Assembly: GCA_015075405.1 (NCBI GenBank) | Contig: JABTUK010000004.1 | Coordinates: forward strand, 124,001-188,000 | Direction: 5' to 3' | From: Anaerolineales bacterium | Lineage (GTDB): Bacteria > Chloroflexota > Anaerolineae > 4572-78 > J111 | DNA: 64,000 nucleotides | In this document: piece after piece, positions 17,992-27,851 of the stretch | Numbering within the stretch: position 1 is the first letter of the stretch | Layout: each line of letters starts with the position of its first letter | The notes under the pieces: model-generated | Database searches by the model: none | Told to the model about the DNA's origin: nothing | The model's input: only the letters and a program-made list of their open reading frames with translations | Program-made: the position numbers and the translations under genes

Positions 17992-19926
17992 ATGTTTCAC
18001 AATGGCGGCTGGTGGACCTTCATCAGCTATGACGAGAAAAAAGATCAACCACAGCTTAGTTGGGCGCTGTTGCGGCGGGTATGGGGTTATGCCAAACCCT
18101 ATCGCCTGAAAACGTTGGGCCTCCTGATTACTATTTTGGTCATCACCGGCTTAAGTCTGATCCCTCCTCTGCTTTATCGAGATTTAATTGATAACGCCCT
18201 GCCTAATCAAGATATGACCCGCTTAATCTGGCTAACTGTGGGTATGATTGGTATTCCTATCATTAATGCTTTTGTTGGCCTGGGTCAACGTTACCTCAGT
18301 GCCACCATCGGTGAGCATCTGATTGCCGATCTACGCAATGCTTTGTTTAACCATTTGCATGCCATGGGCCTCAGATTCTTTACCCATTCAAAGACAGGGG
18401 AATTGATGAGTAGGCTCAACAATGATGTTGTGGGCGCGCAAAGCGCCTTGACCGGCACGTTTATCAATGTCCTTACCAACCTGGTGACGGTGATTTCAAC
18501 GCTGGTGATTATGCTGACGTTGGAATGGCGCTTGACCTTGTTGAGCGTCGCGATCTTACCGTTGTTTATTTTACCGACCCGGCGGGTAGGGCGCTTGTTG
18601 CGAGAAGTCCGGCGAGAAAGCCTGGATTTGAACGCCAAAATGAATGCCTTGATGCATGAAACGCTCAACGTGAGTGGGGTGTTGCTGGTTAAACTGTTTG
18701 GCCGGCAGCAGGATGAGATCGAGAAGTTTCGAGAGCGGAGTGGACAAGTGGCGCAAATCGGGGTCCGCTCGGCGATGATTGGGCGGTGGTTCTTTATGGC
18801 GCTTGGCTTAGTGGGGGCGATTGGGACAGCGGTCGTTTTTGGAGCCGGGGGTTATCTGGTTATTATCGGGGTATTTACGGTGGGAACCATTGTGGCCTTT
18901 GGGACCTACTTAAACCAATTGTATGGACCGTTGAGTGCTATGACGAATGCTCATCTTGAGTTGGCCACCAGTATGGTCAGTTTTGAGCGAGTTTTTGAAA
19001 TTATTGACCTGCCGTTTGAAATACAGGAAAAGCCCGATGCCGTCAAATTAGAAAATGTAGCCGGGCGGGTTACCTTTGAGAATGTGTCATTTAGCTACTC
19101 TGAAGGCGGTGATGGTGGGGCTGGAGCATTGGGACTAACCGTAGACCGCTCATTGGGCAGCGATAACGGTCACTCGCTGGCCACCCCTGCCAGGGTATCT
19201 AGCCGCAGTATGGCTATCAATAATATTAGTTTTGAAATTAAACCCGGCCAACTGGCGGCATTGGTCGGCCCCAGTGGCGCCGGAAAAACTACTATCACCT
19301 ATCTGCTACCCCGGCTGTATGATCCCACTGAGGGCCGGATATGTCTGGATGGGCACGATTTGCGGGACGTGACCCAAAAGTCGTTGGTTTCGGCCATAGG
19401 CATGGTGACGCAAGAAACCTATCTGTTTCACGATACCATCAAGGCCAATTTATTGTATGCCAAACCCAATGCCAGCCAGGCCGAAATCAAAGCTGCCTGC
19501 GAAGCGGCCAACATCCATCACTTTATTGCCGGGTTGCCGGAGGGGTATGACACAGTGGTGGGTGAGCGGGGGTATCGCCTCAGCGGTGGGGAGAAGCAGC
19601 GGGTGGCGATTGCTCGCGTGATTCTCAAAGACCCGCGCATCCTGGTGCTGGACGAGGCCACCAGCAGCCTGGACAGTGAGAGCGAAGCCTTGATCCAAGA
19701 AGCGTTGGAACGGATTATGAAAAATCGGACCAGCCTGGTGATAGCGCACCGCCTCAGCACCATCCTGGCCGCTGATCTGATTCTGGTGATGAACGAAGGT
19801 GGGTTGGTTGAGCAAGGTCGCCGGAGTGGGTCTCGTTCTGCTCACGAGGAACTGTTAGCCCAGGGCGGCCTGTATGCCCGGCTGTACCAGACTCAATTTC
19901 GCTCTATTTCGCAGCCTGTGGTTTGA
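17992..19926 (+). CDS. ABC exporter, fused membrane and ATPase domains (MsbA/LmrA type)
   Basis: A 644-residue half-transporter that works as a dimer. Six helices (about residues 38-330) are followed by an ATPase domain with Walker A GPSGAGKTT (about 426), signature LSGGEKQR (about 530), Walker B ILVLDEATSS (Asp at about 554) and the switch His in VIAHRLST. Between the domains there is an extra Gly-rich insertion (SEGGDGGAGALGL onward, about residues 368-410) within the first strands of the ATPase domain, not usual in the family. The substrate is unknown. It stands alone between two repeat-bearing gaps. Confidence 0.9.
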   Translation: MFHNGGWWTFISYDEKKDQPQLSWALLRRVWGYAKPYRLKTLGLLITILVITGLSLIPPLLYRDLIDNALPNQDMTRLIWLTVGMIGIPIINAFVGLGQRYLSATIGEHLIADLRNALFNHLHAMGLRFFTHSKTGELMSRLNNDVVGAQSALTGTFINVLTNLVTVISTLVIMLTLEWRLTLLSVAILPLFILPTRRVGRLLREVRRESLDLNAKMNALMHETLNVSGVLLVKLFGRQQDEIEKFRERSGQVAQIGVRSAMIGRWFFMALGLVGAIGTAVVFGAGGYLVIIGVFTVGTIVAFGTYLNQLYGPLSAMTNAHLELATSMVSFERVFEIIDLPFEIQEKPDAVKLENVAGRVTFENVSFSYSEGGDGGAGALGLTVDRSLGSDNGHSLATPARVSSRSMAINNISFEIKPGQLAALVGPSGAGKTTITYLLPRLYDPTEGRICLDGHDLRDVTQKSLVSAIGMVTQETYLFHDTIKANLLYAKPNASQAEIKAACEAANIHHFIAGLPEGYDTVVGERGYRLSGGEKQRVAIARVILKDPRILVLDEATSSLDSESEALIQEALERIMKNRTSLVIAHRLSTILAADLILVMNEGGLVEQGRRSGSRSAHEELLAQGGLYARLYQTQFRSISQPVV

Positions 19927-20021
19927 CGTTATTCATTGGGCGTCCCAATCACCATTTTCGGCGACAGCCCGCAGACGAAGCAAGTTTTCGACTCCGGGGC
20001 GGGTCCAGCGCATACCGGAAA

Positions 20022-20110
20022 GAGGAGTGAGGCACGCCCACGTGCCGAATACCGCCGCACGTGGGCGTGCTGGCTCCTCAAATTTGGATCCACTGAGTAT
20101 ATTTATGGAT
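20022..20110. repeat. Palindromic element with a right flank like the one at 62483
   Basis: GGCACGCCCACGTGC (from about 20032) pairs with GCACGTGGGCGTGC (from about 20058), extended by GAGGAG/CTCCTC. To its right lies AATTTGGATCCACTGAGTAT, nearly the same as the sequence ending the palindromic element at 62483-62580. This suggests two members of one small non-autonomous element family. Confidence 0.55.
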
Positions 20111-20119
20111 TCGGATAAG

Positions 20120-21181
20120 TTATTGCCCCGGCGTCGCGGTGGAAGTAACCTCCGGTATTTCTACCGGCAGAGTAGCCGAAGGGGTGAGCGTGGGTGTATC
20201 AGAGGGCGTTGGAGTCGCGGTCAAGGTAGAGGAAGGAGTAGCTGAAGGCGTGCCTGTCAAGGTGGCGGTGAAGGTGGGTTCAGGAGTGAAGGTTGAGGTG
20301 AGGGTGGCTTCCGGCATAGGGGTTAGGGTGGCCGTGAGCGAAGGCTCTGGTGTGGGAGTGAAGAAGGTCTCTGGAGTGGAGGTGGGGGTTTCCGTAGGGG
20401 CGAGGGTTGGGGTGTGGGTAGACGTAGCTGTGGTTGTTTCTTCCGTCGTAAGAGTAAGTGTAGCAGTTAAGATAGATGGTTGGGTGGATGATGACTCATC
20501 CAGGGATATTGAAGCTACAACCGGAGTTGGGGCGATACGGGGAAAGCCAGGGCACGCAGGTGTTTCTCCAGGTTTAAGACGGAACCCTTCCGGAATGAAC
20601 TGGTTTATTTCGTTTTCTGTTAAATTTCGGCCAGCAATACGGCAAGCACGGGCTTTCCAAGAATTAAAGTTAACATCCCATAAAATGATTGTAGGATCAT
20701 TGCTGCCTGAAGCTAGCACCTGGCCATTTGGACTGAAAGCTATAGCTGCTACCCAATTACCACGATGACCAACAAGTGGCTGACCCAATAATTGTGGATC
20801 ACTTGGATTTGTTATATCCCACAGAGTGACTATACCATCATCATTACTCGAGGCCATAGTTTGACCATCTGAGCTAATTGCTAGACTCAAAATTCCACCA
20901 GGATGATAAGTTATCGGTCGCCCAAGTTGCTTTGGACTTTTAGGGTTTGAAATATTCCATAAAACGATTCTATCTTGGCTACCTGAGACTAATATCGGCT
21001 TATCCGAACTAAAAACCACACTACGAACCTCATTCATATGTTCAGTAGGTAGCTGTCCAATTTTCTGCGGATTATCCTTACCCGATACATCCCATAGAGT
21101 AATAGTATGTATACTTGACCCATTTGTCAAGACCACAGATCGAGAAAAATAAGGTGGATAATTGTTAACATTCTGATGATC
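20120..21181 (-). pseudogene. 3' part of an IS-split AAA-WD40 gene (last WD40 blades, Thr/Pro tail)
   Basis: The distal piece of the gene that begins at 25947. It is open in frame from the duplicated target GATCAT (21181-21176 on the minus strand) to the stop at 20120. It contains the last four WD40 repeats (ITLWDVSGKDNPQK, IVLWNISNPKSPKQ, VTLWDITNPSDPQL, IILWDVNFNSW), a Cys-containing stretch, and about 105 residues rich in Thr, Pro and Ser such as TPTLAPTETPTSTPE. A GTG at 21136 could start a fragment, but it has no good ribosome site. Removing the insertion element and one target copy joins this piece in frame to the upstream part. Confidence 0.85.
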
Positions 21182-21184
21182 CGT

Positions 21185-21994
21185 TTAGCAACCGAAATAG
21201 AGTTGAGCCGGTGTACAATATCCCAGACTTTGATGAGGCCGTTCATGGTTGTAGAAGTCAAAGTAATGGGTCAATCCGGTGATTAGGGTCGGGACAGTGG
21301 CGTAATCCTTCAAATAGATGTCTTCGTACTTGAGGGTGCGCCACAAACGCTCGACAAAGATGTTATCCAGCGCCCGCCCTCGACCATCCATACTGATCCG
21401 TATTCCGGCTGTTTCCAAGATGGCGGTGAAGGCGTTGGCGGTGAATTGCGCCCCCTGGTCCGTGTTAAAAATCTCAGGCTGGCCCTGCTTTAAGGCTTGC
21501 TGTAAAGCCTGGATACAGAAGTAACTATCTAAGGTGTTGGACAGTTGCCAGGCCAGGACATAGCGACTGAACCAATCGATAATGGCGACCAGATACATAA
21601 AGCCGTGCAGCAAAGGCACATAGGTAATGTCAGCACCCCAGGCTTGGTTCGGACGGGTGATGACCAAATTGCGCAACAGGTACGGGTAAATCTTGTGCTC
21701 AGGGGCCGGGTGGCTGGTTCGCGGTTTGGGATAAATCGCTTGCAGCCCCATCAGGTGCATCAAGCGTTGCACCCGCTTATGGTTGATCGGATAGCCGAGC
21801 TTCTGTAAATAAACGGTCATCTTGGGCCAGCCATAAAAGGGTGTTTTGAGATACTGCCCATCAATCAGCCGCATCAATTCTAGATTGAACTCCGACTCGC
21901 TGGCAGGTTGGTAGTAGAAGGTCGCACGGTTCAAATCCAACAACTCACATTGACGACGGATACTCAAGGCTGGATGGTTCGGTTCAATCAACAT
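21185..21994 (-). CDS. IS3-family transposase OrfB (DDE integrase domain)
   Basis: A 269-residue rve-type catalytic subunit. The DDE triad is visible in WGADITYV (first D), FNTDQGAQFT (second D) and LDNIFVERLWRTLKYE (E). HERPHQSLGYCTPAQ near the C-terminus is typical of IS3. It starts 11 bases after the orfA stop and ends only three bases inside the element edge. Its frame is +1 relative to orfA. Confidence 0.93.
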   Translation of the reverse strand: MLIEPNHPALSIRRQCELLDLNRATFYYQPASESEFNLELMRLIDGQYLKTPFYGWPKMTVYLQKLGYPINHKRVQRLMHLMGLQAIYPKPRTSHPAPEHKIYPYLLRNLVITRPNQAWGADITYVPLLHGFMYLVAIIDWFSRYVLAWQLSNTLDSYFCIQALQQALKQGQPEIFNTDQGAQFTANAFTAILETAGIRISMDGRGRALDNIFVERLWRTLKYEDIYLKDYATVPTLITGLTHYFDFYNHERPHQSLGYCTPAQLYFGC

Positions 21995-22004
21995 GCGTTT
22001 GGCC

Positions 22005-22328
22005 TCAATTGAACTGGGTGCTTTTTTTTAACCATTCCACTTCCATTTTGAGCCGACCAATCTGCTCGTACAGTTCTGCCTCTGTTTTGGCCGCCTCACG
22101 TTGTTGTTGGACCGAACCGTTACCAAAAATGGTGGCCCCCTCTTCCAGCAATTGCCGTTTCCACTGGCTGATCTGATTGGGGTGTAGTTCGTGTTCGCTG
22201 GCCAATTGATTGATTGTTTTCAACCCTTTGACCGCTTCGAGGGCAACCTTGAACTTGAATTGAGCATTGTATTGTTTACGTTTTTTAGTCAATTTACTCC
22301 TCCACGAGTTGGCTAGATTATACTTCAA
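22005..22328 (-). CDS. IS3-family transposase OrfA (helix-turn-helix)
   Basis: A 107-residue DNA-binding subunit with an HTH (KVALEAVKGLKTINQLASE, about residues 27-45) and a leucine-zipper-like C-terminus (EAELYEQIGRLKMEVEWLKK). A run of eight A residues (22022-22029 on the minus strand) lies just before its stop. The in-frame start may lie a few codons in, after GAGGAG at about 22297. Confidence 0.88.
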   Translation of the reverse strand: MKYNLANSWRSKLTKKRKQYNAQFKFKVALEAVKGLKTINQLASEHELHPNQISQWKRQLLEEGATIFGNGSVQQQREAAKTEAELYEQIGRLKMEVEWLKKSTQFN

Positions 22329-22368
22329 TCCACCTTAGCTCGTGGTCCAGTTTTTGGGGTCAATTATA

Positions 22369-25300
22369 ATGATCAAGTTTACCTGAGGCCAAAACTTGAT
22401 TATTTTGGCTAAACGCTACGCTTAACACTATACTGGTTTCGGGGAGCGGTTGGCCAAGCTGCTGTAGCTTATTTTCATCTGTCACTTCCCATAAGATAAT
22501 AGCGTTATCACTCCCTGAAGCCAAGAGCCGTCCATTTGGGCTAAATGCCATACTTCTAACACAACCGGCTTTTCCAATAGGTGTTTGATAAAATATCTCC
22601 GGCATTTCTCTATTTATTAAATTCCATAAAATGATAACGCCATCATCATGACAATCTGCTGAAGCAAGGACCTGACTATTGGGGCGAAATGTCAATTTTA
22701 CACTGCCGGTATGGTTAGTGAGTTTTTGGCCAAGTTGGTGAGGGCTCTGCCAGTTGGATACATCCCAAAGAAAAATTGTTCCATCGAGAAAGTCGCTGTC
22801 ACCCGAAGCCAAAGTTTTGCCGTCAGGGCTAAAGGCTAAACTCTCAATATTGCCGCTATGGCCAATAAGGGGTTGACTTAATCTTAAGCCCTTATTTTCT
22901 TCTTTCATATCCCACAAGATAATCGTATTGCCGCCTCCAGTAGAGGCTAGTGTATCGCCATCAGGGCTAAATGATACACTTTGTACAATATCATTATGAT
23001 CAGTAAATGACTGGCCAATTTGTTGTGGATGATTTTTATCTGATACATCCCATAGAATAATGGTCTTATCATAACTACTTGAGGCCAATACTTGCTTATT
23101 TGGACTGAGTACTACACTTTTAACATCACCTTTGTGATCAGTAAGCCTATCAAGTCGTTGCGGATTGTTCTTGTCTGATACATCCCATAAGATGACACTA
23201 TCATCATTACTGCCGGAAGCCAACATTTGACCATCCTGACTGAATGTTACACTTTCAACGTCATCAGTATGATCGGTGCGTTGAGCAAGTTTTCGCGGAT
23301 TATTCTTGTCTAAAACATCCCAAAAGATAATGCTATTATCAATACTACCCGAAGCCAAAACTTGCCCATCGAACCTAAATGCTAGACTTAGAATACCCTC
23401 AGTATGACCGGAAAGTAACCCATCTAGTTGCTGCGGATTCTTTGGATCTTCCATGTTCCACAGGCTAATTGTTCCATCAGCCCCACCCATTGCTAAAGTC
23501 ATATCCCTACTAAATGCTATATCTAATACAACGCGTGTGTGACCAGAGAATGGCTCTCCAAGTCGTTGAGGCTTGTTACGGTCTGTCAAATCCCACAAAA
23601 TGATACTTCCCTCAGGAGAATCTAAACGATTGACACTTGCGGCTAAGATACGCCCATCTGGGCTAAAAGCAATGTCGTTTATCACATCGTAAAAATCACC
23701 GATGAAAATTCGGCTTAATTGTTGCGGATTGTTTCGATTTCTCACATCCCAAAGAGTGATATTTCCCTCATAACTCCAAGAAACTAGAGTTTGCTTATCT
23801 GGACTGAAGATTGCTTTAGATACGATCTCCTCACGGAGGGTAGTCAGTCGTGGAGTAGACAACAGTAGATCATACAGACTACTTCTAACTTCAAAGGTGT
23901 TGGCTATTTGACTAGCTTCCATTATTCGATTAGCTTCTAATACTAGTAATAATGCGATCCCTACCCGTGTGTCTTGTAAGCTACGCGCTTGAGCAGTCAA
24001 TTGACGCGATGTAGCGAGACGAGCTTGTTCCTCAGCCTGAGCCTGCGCCGTAGCCCGCGCATTGGCCTGTGCTTCGGCTGTTTGCTGGTTATGAAATGCC
24101 TCGGTAGCTTTAGCTTCGGCAATTTGCTGTTGTTCAAAAGCCCGTGTAGCCTCAGCTACAGCCGTCCCTCTTGCCTGAGCTTCCTGCGTCGCCCGGACTT
24201 GGGCAGTGGCTAGGTTCGCATCGGCCTGCCCTCTGGCAATCGCTTCCTGAGTGGCTCGATATTGGGCCGTGGCCAGGTTGGTTTCAGCTTCGCCTCGGGC
24301 AACGGCTTCCTGAGTCGCCCGGAATTGAGCGGTGACTAAATTCGCGTCGGCCTCACCCCGAGCGACTCGCTCTTGCGTGGCGCGGTACTCAGCAGTGGCT
24401 AGATTAGCCACTGCATCGCCCCTGGCAACGGACTCTAGCGTGGCTCTATATTCAGCGGTAGCTAAATTGGCTACGGCCTCACTTCTGGCCTCAGCCTCTA
24501 AAGTGGCGTTGTGCTGGGCTATAGCCAGATTTTCCTCGGCCTGTTTCTGGGCTGTTGCCCTTTGAATGGCGTTTGCTTCGGCCGTGGCCGCATTGGCTAA
24601 TGCTTCAACTTGAGCTGTAGCCCTTTGGTTTGCTGCATTTTGAGCCGAAATACCAAAACTAATTGTCACAATTACCGCAAGCAACACTGCTCCCAACGCC
24701 CCGGCTAACCACATGGCGCGACGGCGTAATCGAGCCGCGTCACGGGCTTCCTGTTCGGCTCGGCGGCGCTCGGCTTCAGCCCGGCGCTGCGCTTCCTCAG
24801 CCTGTCGCTTCTGCGCTTCGGCCAGGGCGCGTAAGCGTTTCACCTCGCGCCGGTCGCCTACCTCATCAACGGCTTCAGCCTCTTCAATCCAATTCAGATC
24901 AAAAACTTTGGCATAGATAGGGTTGCGTACCTGCAACACGCCATTTTTTGAACGGACCAGGCCCGATAACTTGAGATTGGAAATAACCGGCTTTTGCTCC
25001 TCATCTGGGACGGAGTACAAGTTGGAGCGGATGGCCCGATAAAGGTTGAGCGTTTCCCGTAAATCGGGGGTACGCTCGCCGATCAGCATATCATTCACAA
25101 ATTGCAGGTTAGAGTCTGAGTTACTGTCCCCACTCAGGAAAAGCCGTTTTACCACCTGATAAACATCCGCTTCAGACCAGCGGCTTCGAGGATTATGGGC
25201 AATTTCCGCGCAGAGCCGTTGGGTCAGGTAGGGATGCCCCCCACTCCAGTTGAGAATCCAGGTCAGCACTTGCAGAGCTTGACTGCGCGGCAACCCCAAG

Positions 25301-25947
25301 CCATCGGCTAAGGGCCGGGCTTCCTGGAAGGTAAAATCGGTCACATCAACTCGTTGGCCGATATTGAAAGGGGTACGCCGGGGGTCTTTGACCAGCTCGT
25401 TGGGGGTGGCGACGCCGATAAAGACAAAAGAAAGGCGTTGAAATTGGGGGATGGTTGGCCGGGCGTCGTGAATAGCGCGAGCGGCGGTAAAAAAATCGTC
25501 GGTAAAATCAAGGCCCAGGGTTGTATCAATTTCATCAATAAAAATCACCACCGGTTGGCCGATTTTGGCCAATAAGACATTGCGGAAAAATAAGACCAAG
25601 CGGCGGGTCGGGCCGAATTGCTGGGCCCTCCACCAGGCCAACGCGTCCGTATCCAGGGCCAGATTACGTTCGATTTCATCCAACAACCCCAGATACCATT
25701 GATCGGCGTCAAGCTGAGTCTTGCCCATTAAATTGAGGTCAATATGGACCGGCTTGATTCCTTCTGCTTGCAGTTGACCGGCCACCCGTAGTCTGAGGCT
25801 GGATTTACCCATCTGGCGGGGAGCCAGGACGTAGGCAAACGTACCACTTCGGCACAGGTCTAATAAGGCTGTGTCAGCCCGGCGGGTAAGATATAATCCG
25901 CCGGGCTGAATTGCTCCCCCAATAGTGTAGAAAATTCCCTCACTCAT
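22369..25947 (-). pseudogene. 5' part of an IS-split AAA ATPase - transmembrane - coiled coil - WD40 gene
   Basis: Start ATG 25947 overlaps the stop of the upstream gene and has AGGGAG before it. Residues about 10-330 form an AAA_35-like ATPase with Walker A RQMGKSS (about 45) and Walker B VVIFIDEID (about 134). A transmembrane helix follows at about 412-432 (LAGALGAVLLAVIVTISFG). Then about 150 residues of Ala-rich 21-residue repeats (such as ATAEYRATQERVARGEADAN) form a likely helical stalk, followed by ten WD40 repeats, each with an ILWDV-like end. The current frame runs six bases into the IS and stops at 22360. With the four distal repeats the intact protein would carry 14 WD40 repeats, enough for two seven-bladed propellers, outside the membrane. 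Function unknown; similar proteins are common in cyanobacteria and Chloroflexota. Confidence 0.85.
24130..24590 (-). repeat. 63-bp tandem repeats coding a helical stalk
   Basis: About six in-frame copies of a 63-bp unit encode 21-residue repeats with the pattern ANLATA-x-x-RATQE-x-x-ARGEAD. The copies are alike at DNA level (GGCCTCACCCCGAGCGA-like stretches recur), so copy number may vary between strains. The unit equals three heptads, consistent with an extended coiled or helical stalk after the transmembrane helix. Confidence 0.75.
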
Positions 25948-27304
25948 GCAACTGCTCCCTGAAATAATCAGCGTAAAGTTGACAGCGTGGCACAATTTGT
26001 TGCTTGTCCCGGCGCACCAGGCCAGCCCCTTCCAGGCGAAAAAGTACCGGCAGCGAGGCTTTGGAAAGGGTATGGTGCTCGATCACTTGGATCATGGCTG
26101 CTTTTTCCTGGGGATGTTTTAACAACCAGTCCAAATGTCGCCGCAGATGAGGACCAAAGGGGCCATAGTCGTCGGTGGCCTGATTGAAAAGATCGGTCGC
26201 TTGGCCGCGTCCACCAGCCACCCACTCCAGAGCGCGCCGCGCCAGGTCAGGATGACCGGCTGCCAGTTCCATCAATCGGCGCACTTCATCAGTGTTTAAG
26301 GGAGAGCCATAATATCCATTGAGTTGAGCTATTTGATCGGCCGTAAAATCCGGCACATCAATAGAGATACTGACGTTAAAAAGGGACTGGTTTGGGTCTT
26401 TAATAAAGCGGTATGGCTCGGTCGAGGTTGTTAAAATCAGGTCAAGCTGCCGCCAGATTGCCGGAGAGGTGAGGGCACGGTAATCGTGCCACCCCCTTAA
26501 CATGCCAAAGAAATCATCGCAAAAATCGGTGTTAAAAAGCCGGTCAGCCTCATCCATGGCTAGTAAAAGCGGCCCACCCAGTTGCTTTAAGAGATGAAGC
26601 TCCATATAGCGGGTGCAACGCCGGGGGTTGCTATAAGCGGGATCCCAATATTTCTCAATTTGATCCTCTAACTGTAACTCGTCGGTTAAAGCCTGGCAAA
26701 ATTGGTAAAAGAAGTCAGCGGCATTGGCTAACTCAGACCGGCCTAACCCAAACTGTCGGAAATCGAGAATAACCACTCGTTTTAGCCTGCTTGCTTCAGC
26801 CGCAAGGCGCATCAGCATCGAACTCTTCCCCACATACCGGGGGCCTTTAATCGTGATAGTGACTCCCTGACGTTTGATCAATTCTCGCAGCAGGTGGTCT
26901 TCACGGCGTTCAACATAAAAAGGCGACTCGTCGGCGCTCTGGGCCTGGCCAGTTTCAGAGGGCGAGGGACCATCATCACCGCTTGAGGCGGCAGGCCGGT
27001 TTTGAAAAGCTGGAAATAGCTCCTTTAGTTCTTCTTGATTGAGAGAGCGAACTCCGGCTAACCCCAGCCACTCATTTGCTTCAGCCGGAGTGTAAATTAG
27101 ATTCAGTTTAGCAAAGGCTTTTATTAACAGGAGATGCATCTCCTTTTTTTGGGGCACACGCTGCCCCTTCTGCCAATTGCTAAAGACGGATGTGTCCATG
27201 GTGAGACCATAATCCGCCAGGGCCAGCCCCAACTCGCCCAACGTTTTAAATCGGCGCGCATAAAACTGCCGAAACTTCTCTCCCCAGGCTTTATCTTCTT
27301 CCAT
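25940..27304 (-). CDS. HTH-AAA ATPase, partner of the AAA-WD40 gene
   Basis: A 454-residue protein. Residues about 22-65 look like a Cro/C1-type HTH (LGELGLALADYGLTMDTSVF then NWQKGQRVPQ). A Pro/Ser-rich linker (100-125) leads to an AAA_35-type ATPase with Walker A GPRYVGKSS (154-162) and Walker B LLLAMDEAD (246-254); the C-terminal part resembles a winged helix. Its last codons overlap the ATG of the AAA-WD40 gene by four-base-style coupling, so the two ATPases are made together. It may be a DNA-binding regulator or sensor controlling its neighbour (inference). It diverges from the short membrane ORF at 27504. Confidence 0.8.
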   Translation of the reverse strand: MEEDKAWGEKFRQFYARRFKTLGELGLALADYGLTMDTSVFSNWQKGQRVPQKKEMHLLLIKAFAKLNLIYTPAEANEWLGLAGVRSLNQEELKELFPAFQNRPAASSGDDGPSPSETGQAQSADESPFYVERREDHLLRELIKRQGVTITIKGPRYVGKSSMLMRLAAEASRLKRVVILDFRQFGLGRSELANAADFFYQFCQALTDELQLEDQIEKYWDPAYSNPRRCTRYMELHLLKQLGGPLLLAMDEADRLFNTDFCDDFFGMLRGWHDYRALTSPAIWRQLDLILTTSTEPYRFIKDPNQSLFNVSISIDVPDFTADQIAQLNGYYGSPLNTDEVRRLMELAAGHPDLARRALEWVAGGRGQATDLFNQATDDYGPFGPHLRRHLDWLLKHPQEKAAMIQVIEHHTLSKASLPVLFRLEGAGLVRRDKQQIVPRCQLYADYFREQLHE

Positions 27305-27315
27305 AGCTCCCTCCT

Positions 27316-27392
27316 GTTGACAAAAATGCCAAGAAATTTGTCGTTCCTGTCAGGAAATTAGCCCTTTGGCTTTTCGCCGGTTGACAAAACTG
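27316..27392. promoter_or_regulatory. Spaced direct repeat GTTGACAAAA-x-TG upstream of the HTH-AAA gene
   Basis: GTTGACAAAAATG (27316-27328) and GTTGACAAAACTG (27380-27392) differ at one base and are 64 bp apart, in the gap between the divergent HTH-AAA gene and the small membrane ORF. They could be operator copies for the HTH protein, or -35-like elements. No clear -10 box was found for either. Confidence 0.35.
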
Positions 27393-27450
27393 ACCTAAAA
27401 GCTGTCAAGCTTGTTAGTGAATCTGCCTTTCAATTGTGCGAGAATAGCTT

Positions 27451-27473
27451 TAACCGAAATGACCGGTCGGTTA
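27451..27473. promoter_or_regulatory. Palindrome upstream of the 60-residue membrane ORF
   Basis: TAACCGA (27451-27457) and TCGGTTA (27467-27473) flank GACCGG-type sequence. This resembles TetR-family operator boxes, and it sits about 30 bases before the small ORF's ribosome site. No TetR gene is in the window. The function is inferred from symmetry only. Confidence 0.4.
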
Positions 27474-27503
27474 GGTAATCTCAAACAAGAAAGGAGTATG
27501 ACC

Positions 27504-27686
27504 ATGACCATCCTGGTGTTGATTGCCTTCCTGGTAGGGATTTTGATCGGCTTCTTGATGATGCTTGAGCATCTGGCGCATCTCGTCAATGTTGTCACGC
27601 ATGTTGATATTCAGGGCTGCTTTGTGCTGTTTGTACTGTTTGTGCTCGTGGTGGGCTGCATCATTGGGACGCAACTAGCCAGCTAA
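27504..27686 (+). CDS. Small two-helix membrane protein
   Basis: Sixty residues beginning MTILVLIAFLVGILIGFLMM, then a short polar loop (EHLAHLVNVVTHVD) and a second helix (CFVLFVLFVLVVGCIIGT). ATG 27504 is chosen because AAAGGAG at 27490-27496 is seven bases upstream; ATG 27498 is too close, and the longer frame from 27411 has no ribosome site. The length and topology recall DUF1049/LapA-like or toxin-like small proteins, but I do not recognise it. Confidence 0.6.
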   Translation: MTILVLIAFLVGILIGFLMMLEHLAHLVNVVTHVDIQGCFVLFVLFVLVVGCIIGTQLAS

Positions 27687-27717
27687 TTTTGTAGATAACC
27701 GCGTCAGCGGTGTCGAA

Positions 27718-27758
27718 CTGACGCCGGCCGGCCAACGTTAACGGCGTCAGGGTTCTTT
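27718..27758 (+). terminator. Hairpin with T-run after the small membrane ORF
   Basis: CTGACGCCG (27718-27726) pairs perfectly with CGGCGTCAG (27742-27750), followed by GGTTCTTTTT. A plausible intrinsic terminator for the ORF ending at 27686. Confidence 0.55.
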
Positions 27759-27851
27759 TTAACAACTTGCTCATTGGGGAAACGCATGCGACCGCGCAAG
27801 CGGTGGGATCCCCTAACTCAATGAAGCCTCTCAGAAAGGAGGTCCATTGAG

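Larger units (their letters stand above)
21182..22368 (-). mobile_element. IS3-family insertion sequence, 1187 bp, 6-bp target duplication
   Basis: It carries two overlapping-style reading frames typical of IS3 (orfA and orfB, both minus strand). ATGATC occurs directly at both edges (21176-21181 and 22369-22374), the signature of a recent insertion. The left (orfA) end contains TGACCCCAAAAACTGGACCA (read on the minus strand), typical of this family. The other end, right after orfB, has no clear matching inverted repeat, so the terminal repeats are weak or the end is altered. Boundaries are set by the target duplication and by the in-frame joining of the host gene. Confidence 0.85.

Noticed and set aside
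22022..22029. A-run as a standard -1 programmed frameshift joining OrfA and OrfB
   Set aside because: orfB is in the +1 frame relative to orfA, and the -1 frame after the run meets a stop within about 12 codons, so the usual mechanism does not give a fusion here.
24130..24590. Regular 63-bp repeats that could be taken for a CRISPR-like array
   Set aside because: The repeats are in frame, have no unique spacers and encode a 21-residue helical unit.
27411..27503. Upstream extension of the small membrane ORF to 27411
   Set aside because: No ribosome site at the upstream start, it crosses the palindrome at 27451, and the extra residues are not protein-like; ATG 27504 has AAAGGAG.
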